DNA of 64,000 nt, taken from a virus. Location of the stretch: the IMG/VR virus record IMGVR_UViG_3300024265_000045, positions 1 through 64,000 of that record; one strand, 5' to 3'. The notes beneath the pieces were generated by a model. The model did not search any database and was not told the DNA's origin. It saw only the letters and a list, made by a program, of their open reading frames with translations. Below, in pieces: positions 8,140 through 16,525 of this stretch (its first letter is position 1; the number at the start of each line of letters is the position of its first letter). The position numbers were made by a program, and so were the translations under genes.

Positions 8140-8964
8140 TTACGCATCTCTAGTAAAATCTCGTTCAAATGATTCTAAAATAATATCAGCATCTCCACAA
8201 TCATTTATGCTTTGACATACGGGAAAGAAAGAACAATCCCAAGCACATTCACGTACAGGAGTTCTATAAATCATATATCCAACATTAGGTACATTTTCAT
8301 GGAAGTCTCGCATTTCGCCTAATTGTTTGGTTATCTCATTCTCGATATATTCCAACCCCTCGATATTTCGAAACAATCGTATCCGTTCAACAGGTTCATT
8401 CGCTGCTTTCCCACCTTTTGTCATCCGTACAATGTTATATAAGACACCATACGGATTAAGACCAATTTTATGCGAAGCTAACATATATAGACTTATTTGA
8501 GCATCCACATCTAAATGTCCAGTAGACACCTGTTTCAGAAATTTATGCTCTAAGATCCAAGTCATATCTTTTATTTTTACTATTCCATCTATATAACCAA
8601 TAACTGGAATTCCAGCTATGTCAATTTCAAATTTAAACTCTGTTTTTTCCACTGTAAAGCTATCGTTATCTCTAGCCCAGTCGAAATATCGCGGTAGAAC
8701 AACTTGTAACAAATCCCACTCCTTGTCCAAGGATGAATCCAAAGTCATCTCTGCATCAGTCAAATGATCCATAGCTATCCGCATAGCTTCTTTATCATCT
8801 GCCGTTCTGTACCATTCATCCATTGCTTTATGGCAAGCAGAACCTTTAATTAGACCAACTCCAGCAACGGGAACATAATTTTTTACATATTTCCAAAAAT
8901 ATCTTTGCTTACATCTGCGCCAAGTTGACATACTTGTATGTGAAAATCTACGTGGTTTCGTCAT
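8140..8964 (-). CDS. Cas4/RecB-like PD-(D/E)XK exonuclease with probable Fe-S cluster
   Basis: A 274-aa nuclease. Start: SHTSMSTWRRCKQRYFWKY (first Cys). Catalytic core: GYIDGIVKI, then WILEHKF, giving the D...EXK triad. C-terminus: REC, WDC, FPVC cysteines spaced as in Cas4/AddB proteins that hold a 4Fe-4S cluster. It would resect DNA to provide single strands for the adjacent Sak4-like ATPase and SSB. GGAGAAATAG stands before the ATG, which overlaps the next gene by 17 bases. Confidence 0.88.
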   Translation of the reverse strand: MTKPRRFSHTSMSTWRRCKQRYFWKYVKNYVPVAGVGLIKGSACHKAMDEWYRTADDKEAMRIAMDHLTDAEMTLDSSLDKEWDLLQVVLPRYFDWARDNDSFTVEKTEFKFEIDIAGIPVIGYIDGIVKIKDMTWILEHKFLKQVSTGHLDVDAQISLYMLASHKIGLNPYGVLYNIVRMTKGGKAANEPVERIRLFRNIEGLEYIENEITKQLGEMRDFHENVPNVGYMIYRTPVRECAWDCSFFPVCQSINDCGDADIILESFERDFTRDA

Positions 8965-9295
8965 CTATTTCTCCTACTCGAATTTTAATAAATGAATATT
9001 CTTTATTCTTATACACTCCCATATTTATTTCAGTATCTGGAAATAATTTGCCTAAAACTATTCCAATAATGAAATTCATAAATGTTTTTCCAGCTGGGAG
9101 AAAAGCATCTTTTTCAGGATTGAATTCAGCAAAAGACTCAGCAATAATTTTGATAACAATATCTTGATCATCGAATCCAGAAGTTACATATTTTATTCTG
9201 GAGGTATGCTCAGATAAAGTTGAAAAATCATGTGATGGTTCACATACATAAATTGTATCAAACCAATCGCAATTTAATGAAGGAGCATCCATCAT
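8948..9295 (-). CDS. Hypothetical protein (115 aa)
   Basis: No recognised motif. The protein is acidic, with a hydrophobic stretch (FMNFIIGIVLGKLF) in the middle that is probably a buried helix rather than a membrane span. It overlaps the helicase stop by four bases upstream and the Cas4-like gene by 17 downstream, so it belongs to the replication operon. Function unknown. Confidence 0.7.
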   Translation of the reverse strand: MMDAPSLNCDWFDTIYVCEPSHDFSTLSEHTSRIKYVTSGFDDQDIVIKIIAESFAEFNPEKDAFLPAGKTFMNFIIGIVLGKLFPDTEINMGVYKNKEYSFIKIRVGEIDDETT

Positions 9296-11154
9296 TTATC
9301 CTCTGTGAAAAATTCTCGTAATTGTCCAGTTGTCAAAGCAAAACTGTTATTCTTTTTATACTCTAAAACTTTATGAATCACATGATCAATAGTCTGATTT
9401 CCGTCAAAAGTAACGGCAAGGGCGTGGAGTACATGGGGCGAGTGTTCTGTTCCAATACGTCTAATCCTGTGCAGGGATTGATAATAATCATCCCCATTGT
9501 ACCCACGCTCTAAGTATAAGGCAGTTCTAGCAGCCGTCAGAGTAAATCCAAACTTCCCAACAGCTGGATGAGCTATCAAAATATCAAGCTCTCCTGCCTG
9601 AAACTTCGTAACAATTTCTTGTCGTTGAATGGCTTTTGTTTTCCCCGTTAGACTTGCAACTCTAAACTTTTTCTTAGCTAAAATTTCTTCCAAGAAAACA
9701 GCAGTCTTGACAAAGTTAGTCCAAATAATCATCGGTAACTTCACATAACTTATAATCTCAGGAACCGCTTTCCACTTTGCTCCATCGTCCCTGCCGTCTA
9801 CGAGTAATGGATTTGAAGCTATTTGAACTAATCGTAATAGTTGAGTTAATACATTTGGAGCAAGTACAACCTCCCCATCAGGTAGAGTAGCTAAAAACTC
9901 AGTTTCCATTTGCAGATACATTTTAGTCTGAGATTTAGACATTGATATTTCCATATCCTCAATAATCCAATCTGGTAAATCCAAAACTTGATCTTGAGTT
10001 CTAGCCAAATAAATGTCTCTAAGATCGTTTAGTAAGTTTTTATTTGCTCCGGGTTTATTTCCAGTTATTTGATAACCCCATTGATTCTGCAAAACATAAC
10101 AATATCTGCCAGTAAATTTCCAGTATGAAGAAAATCTACGTAAGTCTAGTAAATTTAATTGTGACCAAAAGTCATCTATAAATTTACTAGATGGAGATCC
10201 AGACAATAGCCATACTCTGGATATATGTTTCGCTAAAAGTTTTAGTTTCTTGACTCGTTTAGTTTTCCTATTCTTACAAAGTATAGACTCGTCAATAATC
10301 ATAACATCCCAGTCGTATGATAAATATGAGTCTACATGCCTAACTGCCGTATCATAATTAGTTATTATCCAACGTTCGTCTCTAGTATCCCAAGTTGTTC
10401 TATGCCAGATTTCAGAATCTTCGTTAGTCCATTTTCTTATTTCATTTTGCCATGTACGAACTAGAGATAAAGGACAAATTATCAAAACACTCTTTGCGTT
10501 GACGGCAAGGGCTGCATCGATGGCGCAGCGAGATTTTCCAAGTCCAGGAGCAAGTCCAAGAAGAACTCTATTTCGTTTTACTAGAAAATTTACAGCTTCT
10601 GGCTGAAAATCCAAAAGAGTTGATGAATATTCATCAACTATTTCATTTTTTGCTTCATCTTCTTGTAGCCAAAATTCTACAGACTCACCTAGTGTAATTT
10701 CGTCAAAATTATCCAGAAGAGCATTTAATGAACCTCGATTCATTTTAGCTGTCCAGCAAAATTCTCCTTCTTGCCTTGTACCCCTAAATCCATATTCTTT
10801 GAGAAATGTAGTTGGATATATTTTTGGGAAAAATATCAACTCAGAACCTGATACTATTGCAAGTCCATCAGTCTTTTTCTTTGGAACAAATTCCCTGAGT
10901 TCGGGAATAATTACTTGATAATAATTTTCAAACTGACCATGATATTTCGGAAGAATTCGTTTAGCTATGTCATATTGTTTTGACGAAAGGTCTAATTGTT
11001 TCTCCAAAATTTGTTTAGCAAACGAAGTCATAATTGGAGCATCGATAGTATTAAATCCACGACCATTATCTTCTATGGTTGTGCTGTTTAGTTGCTCTGT
11101 AGATGTTTGTTGATCGTATAAAAAAAGTATCTTTTGTAGAATTTCTCTATCCAT
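9292..11154 (-). CDS. SNF2-type DNA helicase/translocase
   Basis: Superfamily 2 ATPase of 620 aa. Motif I: APGLGKS at 202-208. Motif II: IIDES at 286-290 (DEAH-box variant). The C-terminal helicase half has a TGKTKAIQRQEIVTKF segment, LIAHPAVGKFGFTLTAA, and QSLHRIRRIG (motif VI arginines). Phage SNF2-like helicases are thought to remodel or unwind DNA in replication or recombination. About 180 N-terminal residues are not recognisable. GGAGACCAAA precedes ATG. It is the first gene after a promoter at 11199-11243. Confidence 0.92.
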   Translation of the reverse strand: MDREILQKILFLYDQQTSTEQLNSTTIEDNGRGFNTIDAPIMTSFAKQILEKQLDLSSKQYDIAKRILPKYHGQFENYYQVIIPELREFVPKKKTDGLAIVSGSELIFFPKIYPTTFLKEYGFRGTRQEGEFCWTAKMNRGSLNALLDNFDEITLGESVEFWLQEDEAKNEIVDEYSSTLLDFQPEAVNFLVKRNRVLLGLAPGLGKSRCAIDAALAVNAKSVLIICPLSLVRTWQNEIRKWTNEDSEIWHRTTWDTRDERWIITNYDTAVRHVDSYLSYDWDVMIIDESILCKNRKTKRVKKLKLLAKHISRVWLLSGSPSSKFIDDFWSQLNLLDLRRFSSYWKFTGRYCYVLQNQWGYQITGNKPGANKNLLNDLRDIYLARTQDQVLDLPDWIIEDMEISMSKSQTKMYLQMETEFLATLPDGEVVLAPNVLTQLLRLVQIASNPLLVDGRDDGAKWKAVPEIISYVKLPMIIWTNFVKTAVFLEEILAKKKFRVASLTGKTKAIQRQEIVTKFQAGELDILIAHPAVGKFGFTLTAARTALYLERGYNGDDYYQSLHRIRRIGTEHSPHVLHALAVTFDGNQTIDHVIHKVLEYKKNNSFALTTGQLREFFTEDK

Positions 11155-11198
11155 TTTGGTCTCCGTGCATTAGGTCATTCCAACACTACTGCTACTTT

Positions 11199-11243
11199 AT
11201 TATAACCCACTATGCGGTCGTTAACCTGTAAAAAATGTGTAAA
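11199..11243 (-). promoter_or_regulatory. Promoter of the replication operon (TTTAC-pair class)
   Basis: On the minus strand: TTTACA, then a second TTTACA 11 bp later, then 33 bp after the first box a perfect TATAAT (11204-11199). No good -35 hexamer is present at 17 bp. The same geometry occurs before several plus-strand operons here. It should drive the helicase-to-polymerase gene block. Its 5' leader to the helicase ATG is about 38 bases. Confidence 0.7.
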
Positions 11244-11266
11244 AGGTGCGTCTAAATAATCTCGTA

Positions 11267-11306
11267 GGTGCGGGCTGCACCCCTATTAAATGTAGCAACC
11301 CGCACC
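11267..11306 (-). terminator. GC-rich hairpin after the lysis genes
   Basis: GGTGCGGGTTGC pairs with GCAGCCCGCACC (12 bp with one G-U) around a 16-nt loop. It lies just after the stop of the small membrane protein and before the replication promoter. There is no T-run, so termination would be weak or factor-dependent. It could instead be an RNA-stability hairpin. Confidence 0.4.
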
Positions 11307-11318
11307 CCAAAGGGGAAG

Positions 11319-11594
11319 CTATTCGAGCTTTGCTAACAGCTCATGAACAACCTTAGTTCCTCTAGAAATTACAATTCCTGTAAGCACCGAGCCGATATAT
11401 GGAATACTGAACGGCAGGTCCACTAGCTCAAACAGGTCAACGGGCAAGAATACGGCGACAGTGACTGACAGAAGGATGGAAATAATGAGTGGAACATTAA
11501 CTTCCCTTGTTGTTGTGTCATAAATCAGCTTGACGGTATTGATAACTGCCTCCAACAAAATACAAAGTATTAAAATCAACGCAAACGAATTCAT
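11319..11594 (-). CDS. Small membrane protein, candidate holin
   Basis: 91 residues with an N-terminal hydrophobic helix (about 3-20), a second (about 35-53) and a weaker third (about 64-78), ending in a charged tail. Size and topology fit a class I/II holin, and it stands beside an XhlA-like gene at the end of the late operon. No endolysin gene is recognisable nearby, which weakens the call. AAAGGAG precedes ATG. Confidence 0.5.
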   Translation of the reverse strand: MNSFALILILCILLEAVINTVKLIYDTTTREVNVPLIISILLSVTVAVFLPVDLFELVDLPFSIPYIGSVLTGIVISRGTKVVHELLAKLE

Positions 11595-11606
11595 AATAAA
11601 TCTCCT

Positions 11607-11921
11607 TTAATTTATGAATATATAATAAGCTGTAGAAATCACCAATGTGACTATTGCAGCTATGACAATCCATGCGAATTTATCCCATCTATTCAATGTC
11701 TTATTCACATACTTTATAATGGAGATAACTCCTTCTTCTCCATTTCCATACAGAGTCGTATTGTGCTTCTCTGCTAATTCTACACCTTTTTCTAACAATT
11801 TCATTCTTCCATCCATTTCAGCATGTTCAACTTTATTCTGTGTTCCATCTCTACTCAGCTTATCTACTCCTATTTGAAGAACTGCCATAAGAGATTTTAA
11901 TTCAGCATTTGTAGTCATCAT
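11607..11921 (-). CDS. XhlA-like membrane protein, probable lysis accessory
   Basis: 104 aa: a long amphipathic helix (1-75) followed by a single C-terminal transmembrane segment (WIVIAAIVTLVISTAYY, about 83-99). This layout matches haemolysin XhlA-type proteins that work with holins. AAGGA lies upstream of two adjacent ATGs. It is directly upstream of the candidate holin gene. Confidence 0.55.
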   Translation of the reverse strand: MMTTNAELKSLMAVLQIGVDKLSRDGTQNKVEHAEMDGRMKLLEKGVELAEKHNTTLYGNGEEGVISIIKYVNKTLNRWDKFAWIVIAAIVTLVISTAYYIFIN

Positions 11922-11932
11922 ACTATCCTTAG

Positions 11933-12322
11933 TTATTTGAGGCTATCAGCTCTAATGTGTGGAAATCTGCTATTTCGTAATGCAATAACAATTGAAGCCA
12001 TAGCTTTGAAGAAGTCAATTTCAGCTTTATCGGTAGAACTAAAATTTTTGTCAATTTGATTATGCGCTTCTTCTTCAGAGCATGTTCCCCAAAATTCGAC
12101 AGCTTCGATAGTTTCATCTGCCGACTTTTTAATCTCAACAACAGTTTGCTCTTTATCCTGAGTATATTCTTTAAGAAATCGCTCACAAGCAGATTTTTGC
12201 TTTCGAGTCCAAGGCTTTTCTTTTGGATCAAGAATAATTTCCGGAGGATCACCACTTCTAACAGTAAGATAAGGTATTTCTGCTTTATCTAATTGATCAG
12301 CTAACCATCCAATACTACTCAT
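11933..12322 (-). CDS. Hypothetical late protein (129 aa)
   Basis: Charged, helical protein with no family I recognise. A hydrophobic stretch near 105-115 is too short for a membrane span. It begins behind GAGGTG right after the tail-fibre gene stop, so it is co-transcribed with virion genes; a tail-fibre chaperone or minor virion protein is possible. Confidence 0.65.
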   Translation of the reverse strand: MSSIGWLADQLDKAEIPYLTVRSGDPPEIILDPKEKPWTRKQKSACERFLKEYTQDKEQTVVEIKKSADETIEAVEFWGTCSEEEAHNQIDKNFSSTDKAEIDFFKAMASIVIALRNSRFPHIRADSLK

Positions 12323-12323
12323 T

Positions 12324-13916
12324 TTACACCTCTATCCAACCTGACATGTTTGTTGCATACGGATCATCTATAGGAGCTCCTGGAGAATCTGCATAAATCG
12401 TTGCATTATTTCCTGCAGAAGTCCTACCGACCATTCGAGCATTATGATATCCTTGTCCAGGAAAATTTCTTCCGCTAACACTAAAAGATTTCATGTTTAC
12501 ACCAGAAAATGCAAATTGAGCATATCTCGGAAGAGTAATTCCATCAAAACCAATACCTGCATAAAAATCATCAGTTGCTTGTTCCCACGTTACATCCAAT
12601 TGAAGTGAAACAAACCAGTTTTGAAATGGAGCTAGATAATGTAATTTATTGTCCGTACCTCCATTAAAATCAACATACGGAACACTACCTAAAACATATG
12701 ATGTACTTGCTCCGTCTTTATTAAATGCTGGACATACAAACAATCTTTTTAAAATTCGATTGTACATATTGACAACATATCTGTAAACCTCAGTATCGAT
12801 TATCTGACCTAGAGTAGATGTTGTACGAATAGATCCGAGATATCTCCGTGAGGGACTTCCGCTCTTCAAAAGAACCCCATCGTAAGCTCCAGTTCGAATG
12901 ACCTCTGTTGTTCTTAGAGTAGAATGTGCCCAAGAAGCTACTTCCAAAACTTTATCTTCAGTAATAAATACGTCAAAATTTGTACCTGCTGCAAAAAGAG
13001 TTATGTCCAACATAAGAGCATCATCAGGAACTCTTAATCTATTCCAGCCATATTGAGTATCCTTGACATCTACTCCATCTCCATTATATCTAGTATAGTA
13101 TATAGCTCCAGAATATAAAGTGTTAGGTTCAATATTACCGGTAAGATTAACTTTATTCAAGTTCCGTTTAGCGTCTGATAAATTATTATGGAACGAATAG
13201 GTGAGATTATCAGCAGTTCTAACATAATAAATTTGATTTTGAGTCAATCCATTTCCTGTAGCTGAAACTTGAATAGCCTGACCAGTATTGTATAATCTAG
13301 CCACAGCGAAAGTAACTGTATCAGTCACAGCATGGTCAGTACTGGCAGGAGCAACAGCGTCAAGATCATCTCTTGTATCGGGATTATCCCATAAAAGAGA
13401 TAATCTACCTTGAGCTAGTCCAATTGAATTTAGTGGAGAAGTCACAAAATTATAGTCATCATATAGAGTGATATTTCCTGCCACATCAATATATACCTGC
13501 CAAAGTGGATCCTCCCAGTTTGCTAAATCAGTTTGATCCAGGGCAGGTGCAACAGGAACTGCTGCCTCAGCTCCTGGTGAACGCACAAGTCTAACAGTTT
13601 GAGTGGTTGGATTTTTAAGTAAAACAATCCTGTCCATTCTTGGATTACCAATAGGATTTGGAATAACTATATTTTCCGAAGCATCACTTTCATGTATTGT
13701 CCCATCAACTAATGATGCTCCAGTATCAATTGCAATTGGTGAAGTTGTATTTGTTGCTGCAAATTGATTCAAAAATCCACGAATAGGTCCTCCCTTCTCT
13801 CTATTCGCAGATAACAAATATCTGTAAATCTTAGACTGCCATTCAGCCGAAGAATATGGAGCTTCAGTAGCATCTCCAAGAACTTGCCCATCCCAAGGAT
13901 ATGATCTTTGAGCCAT
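12324..13916 (-). CDS. Tail tip/receptor-binding structural protein
   Basis: 530 aa. The N-terminus (SYPWDGQVLGDATEAPYSSAEW) is like the attachment part of phage tip/side-fibre proteins, with a following GRL/DRIVL-type beta domain. The C-terminal 180 residues are aromatic and Gly/Asn-rich (GFDGITLPRYAQFAFSG), plausible as a receptor-binding beta-sandwich. It is the last large gene of the tail module, where adhesins are normally found. TAGGAG precedes ATG. Receptor unknown. Confidence 0.7.
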   Translation of the reverse strand: MAQRSYPWDGQVLGDATEAPYSSAEWQSKIYRYLLSANREKGGPIRGFLNQFAATNTTSPIAIDTGASLVDGTIHESDASENIVIPNPIGNPRMDRIVLLKNPTTQTVRLVRSPGAEAAVPVAPALDQTDLANWEDPLWQVYIDVAGNITLYDDYNFVTSPLNSIGLAQGRLSLLWDNPDTRDDLDAVAPASTDHAVTDTVTFAVARLYNTGQAIQVSATGNGLTQNQIYYVRTADNLTYSFHNNLSDAKRNLNKVNLTGNIEPNTLYSGAIYYTRYNGDGVDVKDTQYGWNRLRVPDDALMLDITLFAAGTNFDVFITEDKVLEVASWAHSTLRTTEVIRTGAYDGVLLKSGSPSRRYLGSIRTTSTLGQIIDTEVYRYVVNMYNRILKRLFVCPAFNKDGASTSYVLGSVPYVDFNGGTDNKLHYLAPFQNWFVSLQLDVTWEQATDDFYAGIGFDGITLPRYAQFAFSGVNMKSFSVSGRNFPGQGYHNARMVGRTSAGNNATIYADSPGAPIDDPYATNMSGWIEV

Positions 13917-13925
13917 AATAATCTC

Positions 13926-14387
13926 CTATACAAAATAACCAAAAATATCAACACTAACTGTAGCGACTGCTCCTTGAACTATCGCACATTTTAATCCTAA
14001 ATTGCCTCCGCCAACTCCAACTAAAGCTGCATCATGTTCATCTACATAAATATTCGTGTAAAGTGTCGGTCCTGTAAGTTCAGCGTGAACGGCAGAAGGC
14101 ATTACGTCGTTAGCGAGAGCATTATATCCGAATCCAAAAGAAGCTGTATCCATGTTGATAGAAGCATTGCGAACAATTATTTGAGTTATAATACAATTAG
14201 CTGACAAGGGTACTAAAAATAAAGTCTGTTTCGTAACTATATTTAGATTTACATCGTCTGTAGACGATAGTAAAATCTCCTGTAAAACTCCTTGATTAGT
14301 ATCATGTTCCAATTGAGATAATCTTAAGGAAAGTTCAATGGTAGCTTGAACAACTTCCATAATACTTCTATGTATATCGTTGCTCAT
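13926..14387 (-). CDS. Minor tail protein (153 aa)
   Basis: N-terminal helix of about 40 residues followed by a beta-rich domain with a GVGGGNLGLKCAIVQG segment. ATG overlaps the stop of the upstream baseplate-hub gene. Position between hub and receptor-binding protein suggests a tail-tip or upper-baseplate component. No named family recognised. Confidence 0.65.
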   Translation of the reverse strand: MSNDIHRSIMEVVQATIELSLRLSQLEHDTNQGVLQEILLSSTDDVNLNIVTKQTLFLVPLSANCIITQIIVRNASINMDTASFGFGYNALANDVMPSAVHAELTGPTLYTNIYVDEHDAALVGVGGGNLGLKCAIVQGAVATVSVDIFGYFV

Positions 14388-15580
14388 AAGTCAGCAAATG
14401 CAAGAGCTAGGGCTTCTCCATCTTCATCGATAGTTCCACTAGCTCCAACTATCCTTTTATTTTTTGATAGTATTCCAGCCTTACCAGTTATTTTATCACC
14501 AAACCAAAAGTCATAACCGTATACACTGGACCTCTGTAACAGAGGAATAAAATCCATTCCTTCTTTAGCAGAATTCTCCGCTAGAATGACATCTCCGGCT
14601 GTCTCCATTTCTGAAGTATATCCATTTTTATTTCGTGATGATTCCATTCGATTCCATGGAGAGTCAGCTCTAGCAGATATATCCGTTCGAGAAATAACCT
14701 TTTTTGTAGCTCCTTTGCCTTGACCTAAAATGAAAATCGTATTTATTTCTTTTGCTCTACGTTTGTAATAAGTCATTGAGCGTATATTTGCATAACCGAC
14801 AGAAAATATGACAGGAGCATTTCCAGCAGCATTGAGACCAGTAGTAGAATCCAAACCTACTATAGTTCTATCTTCGCCAAGTTGATCTATATATGTATTG
14901 AATACAAAATTAGCTCCATCAAATGTGACGTCAAAATCGATGGTTGCAAATATGGCAATATCAAATAAAACATCTAATAATCTACTGTATCCTTCTTCTC
15001 CAGTCCAAATAACTCCTGCTCCAGTGGAAGCTGTAATAGTAAAATTAGGTAGAATACCCTCCTCTTTCCTACCATTGGCAATCGTAGCTTGATCTCCACA
15101 ATTTTCAATCACATATTCTTTCATTGCTGTTTCTGATACATCTGATTTATATGCTTGAATTGTTCCATCCGGATAAGCAATTTTTGTTCTACCGAGTAAA
15201 TGATTTAGGCAAAGACCCGATGAAATATATACAGTGTCTCCAGTTTCATCGGTGTCAATGTCGAAATCTCTATGTAGTCCTACAAACTCTGTATACCAGG
15301 AGTTTGATCTAGATCTGACACGTCTTCGTAATACAATCATACTATCCAGTTCAAAATCTTCAACATAAGTATCTTGATAGTTTATTATGAGAACATAATC
15401 TCCTTGACCATCCAATACTTTCTTATATGTAAATAGTCTAAATGATGTAAATATATGGATAGGCTCGAAATTTTGATTGTAAACAATTATCATATGCTCC
15501 GGTAAAGATACCGTCGGTGCAAATGCTTCAGGACCATAATAATCTAAACCGTATTCATCAACGCCATATCCACGGGACAT
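14384..15580 (-). CDS. Gp37-like siphovirus tail protein (baseplate hub)
   Basis: 398 aa. LDGQGDYVLIINYQDTYVEDFELDSMIVLRR and the following DFDIDTDETGD segment match the Gp37-like tail protein type (ReqiPepy6 Gp37-like), structurally a tail-hub fold of the gp27/Tal kind. It stands directly after the Dit-like gene, the usual order tape measure-Dit-Tal. The first 25 residues are Tyr/Gly-rich (YGVDEYGLDYYG). No peptidase motif was seen. Confidence 0.75.
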   Translation of the reverse strand: MSRGYGVDEYGLDYYGPEAFAPTVSLPEHMIIVYNQNFEPIHIFTSFRLFTYKKVLDGQGDYVLIINYQDTYVEDFELDSMIVLRRRVRSRSNSWYTEFVGLHRDFDIDTDETGDTVYISSGLCLNHLLGRTKIAYPDGTIQAYKSDVSETAMKEYVIENCGDQATIANGRKEEGILPNFTITASTGAGVIWTGEEGYSRLLDVLFDIAIFATIDFDVTFDGANFVFNTYIDQLGEDRTIVGLDSTTGLNAAGNAPVIFSVGYANIRSMTYYKRRAKEINTIFILGQGKGATKKVISRTDISARADSPWNRMESSRNKNGYTSEMETAGDVILAENSAKEGMDFIPLLQRSSVYGYDFWFGDKITGKAGILSKNKRIVGASGTIDEDGEALALAFADL

Positions 15581-15589
15581 TTTTACATC

Positions 15590-16525
15590 CTAAAACCCAT
15601 AGAATCTAGGATAGAAAGATAATGAAATAGATGTAACTCCAGCTACAGCTCCTGATGCAGTAACATTAATCACATTATCTCCATCAGCGACGGCGGGGGC
15701 TACTTCGATACGGAACGTGGCTAGATCGCTTTCATCAAGATCTACTGTCCCTAACAAGTTGACTGAGAGTTGATTGTACACAAGTTTTTCTTCCGGAGTT
15801 AATTCTATAGTTACTGTTTCTCCAGTAGAAACAGCATAGTTTAATTTTATAGACTCATCTATATCTTGATTAGTAATCAGAGGTGAATTACACGGTCCTT
15901 GCATGACTATTTTAGGATAACTTTCCCAAGTTCCAGGATTTCGAACTGTTATATCAGAATTAATTATAGTGGATCCAAAAATAATAGGAAATGTAATTGG
16001 AAATATTAGGTCATCAGTTGGAGTTAGAACCCACGTAGATGTATTTAGAGTAGGAGATAATGCAATAGGATCATCAGCTCTATATCTTATCGTATCCGTA
16101 AATCCAAATTCATCCCATTTGCGTGGATCTCTAGGAGCGAAAGCTGGTCCTTGCTCCACAAAAACTGCCAGATCATATACTACTCCTCCTGGAAGTCTTT
16201 TCCTTAGCGTAGCTGGTAGAACTTGCCCAGCCGGATGTCTGTTTGGACGAATAGCATCGAGAAGCTCCGCTCGTTTAGTCCAATAATCTTCTCTATCGCA
16301 AGCATCATATCTAACAATTTGCTGTATAATTCTAGGTCTGAGTCTATAATCTAATACAGTATCTCCGTGTTGTAAAGGTCCGCTCTGAGTTATAAACTCA
16401 ATTGGAGGAGCTCCAAACCCTGTTTCCGAAACAACAAACTTGTACCAGTCATCAAATTTATATACTGTTCCATCAGCCCCTATGAGCTCAGTATAATCCT
16501 CAAAATAACTTTGCTTCTTACCCAT
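15590..16525 (-). CDS. Distal tail (Dit)-like protein
   Basis: 311 aa with the Dit layout: N-terminal beta-rich part, an RDYRLRPRII-type segment, PNRHPAGQVLPATLRKRLPGG near 95-115, then a galectin-like C-terminal domain ending in a strand. Its ATG overlaps the tape-measure stop (TAATG). Dit proteins form the hexameric ring joining tail tube and tip. Confidence 0.75.
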   Translation of the reverse strand: MGKKQSYFEDYTELIGADGTVYKFDDWYKFVVSETGFGAPPIEFITQSGPLQHGDTVLDYRLRPRIIQQIVRYDACDREDYWTKRAELLDAIRPNRHPAGQVLPATLRKRLPGGVVYDLAVFVEQGPAFAPRDPRKWDEFGFTDTIRYRADDPIALSPTLNTSTWVLTPTDDLIFPITFPIIFGSTIINSDITVRNPGTWESYPKIVMQGPCNSPLITNQDIDESIKLNYAVSTGETVTIELTPEEKLVYNQLSVNLLGTVDLDESDLATFRIEVAPAVADGDNVINVTASGAVAGVTSISLSFYPRFYGF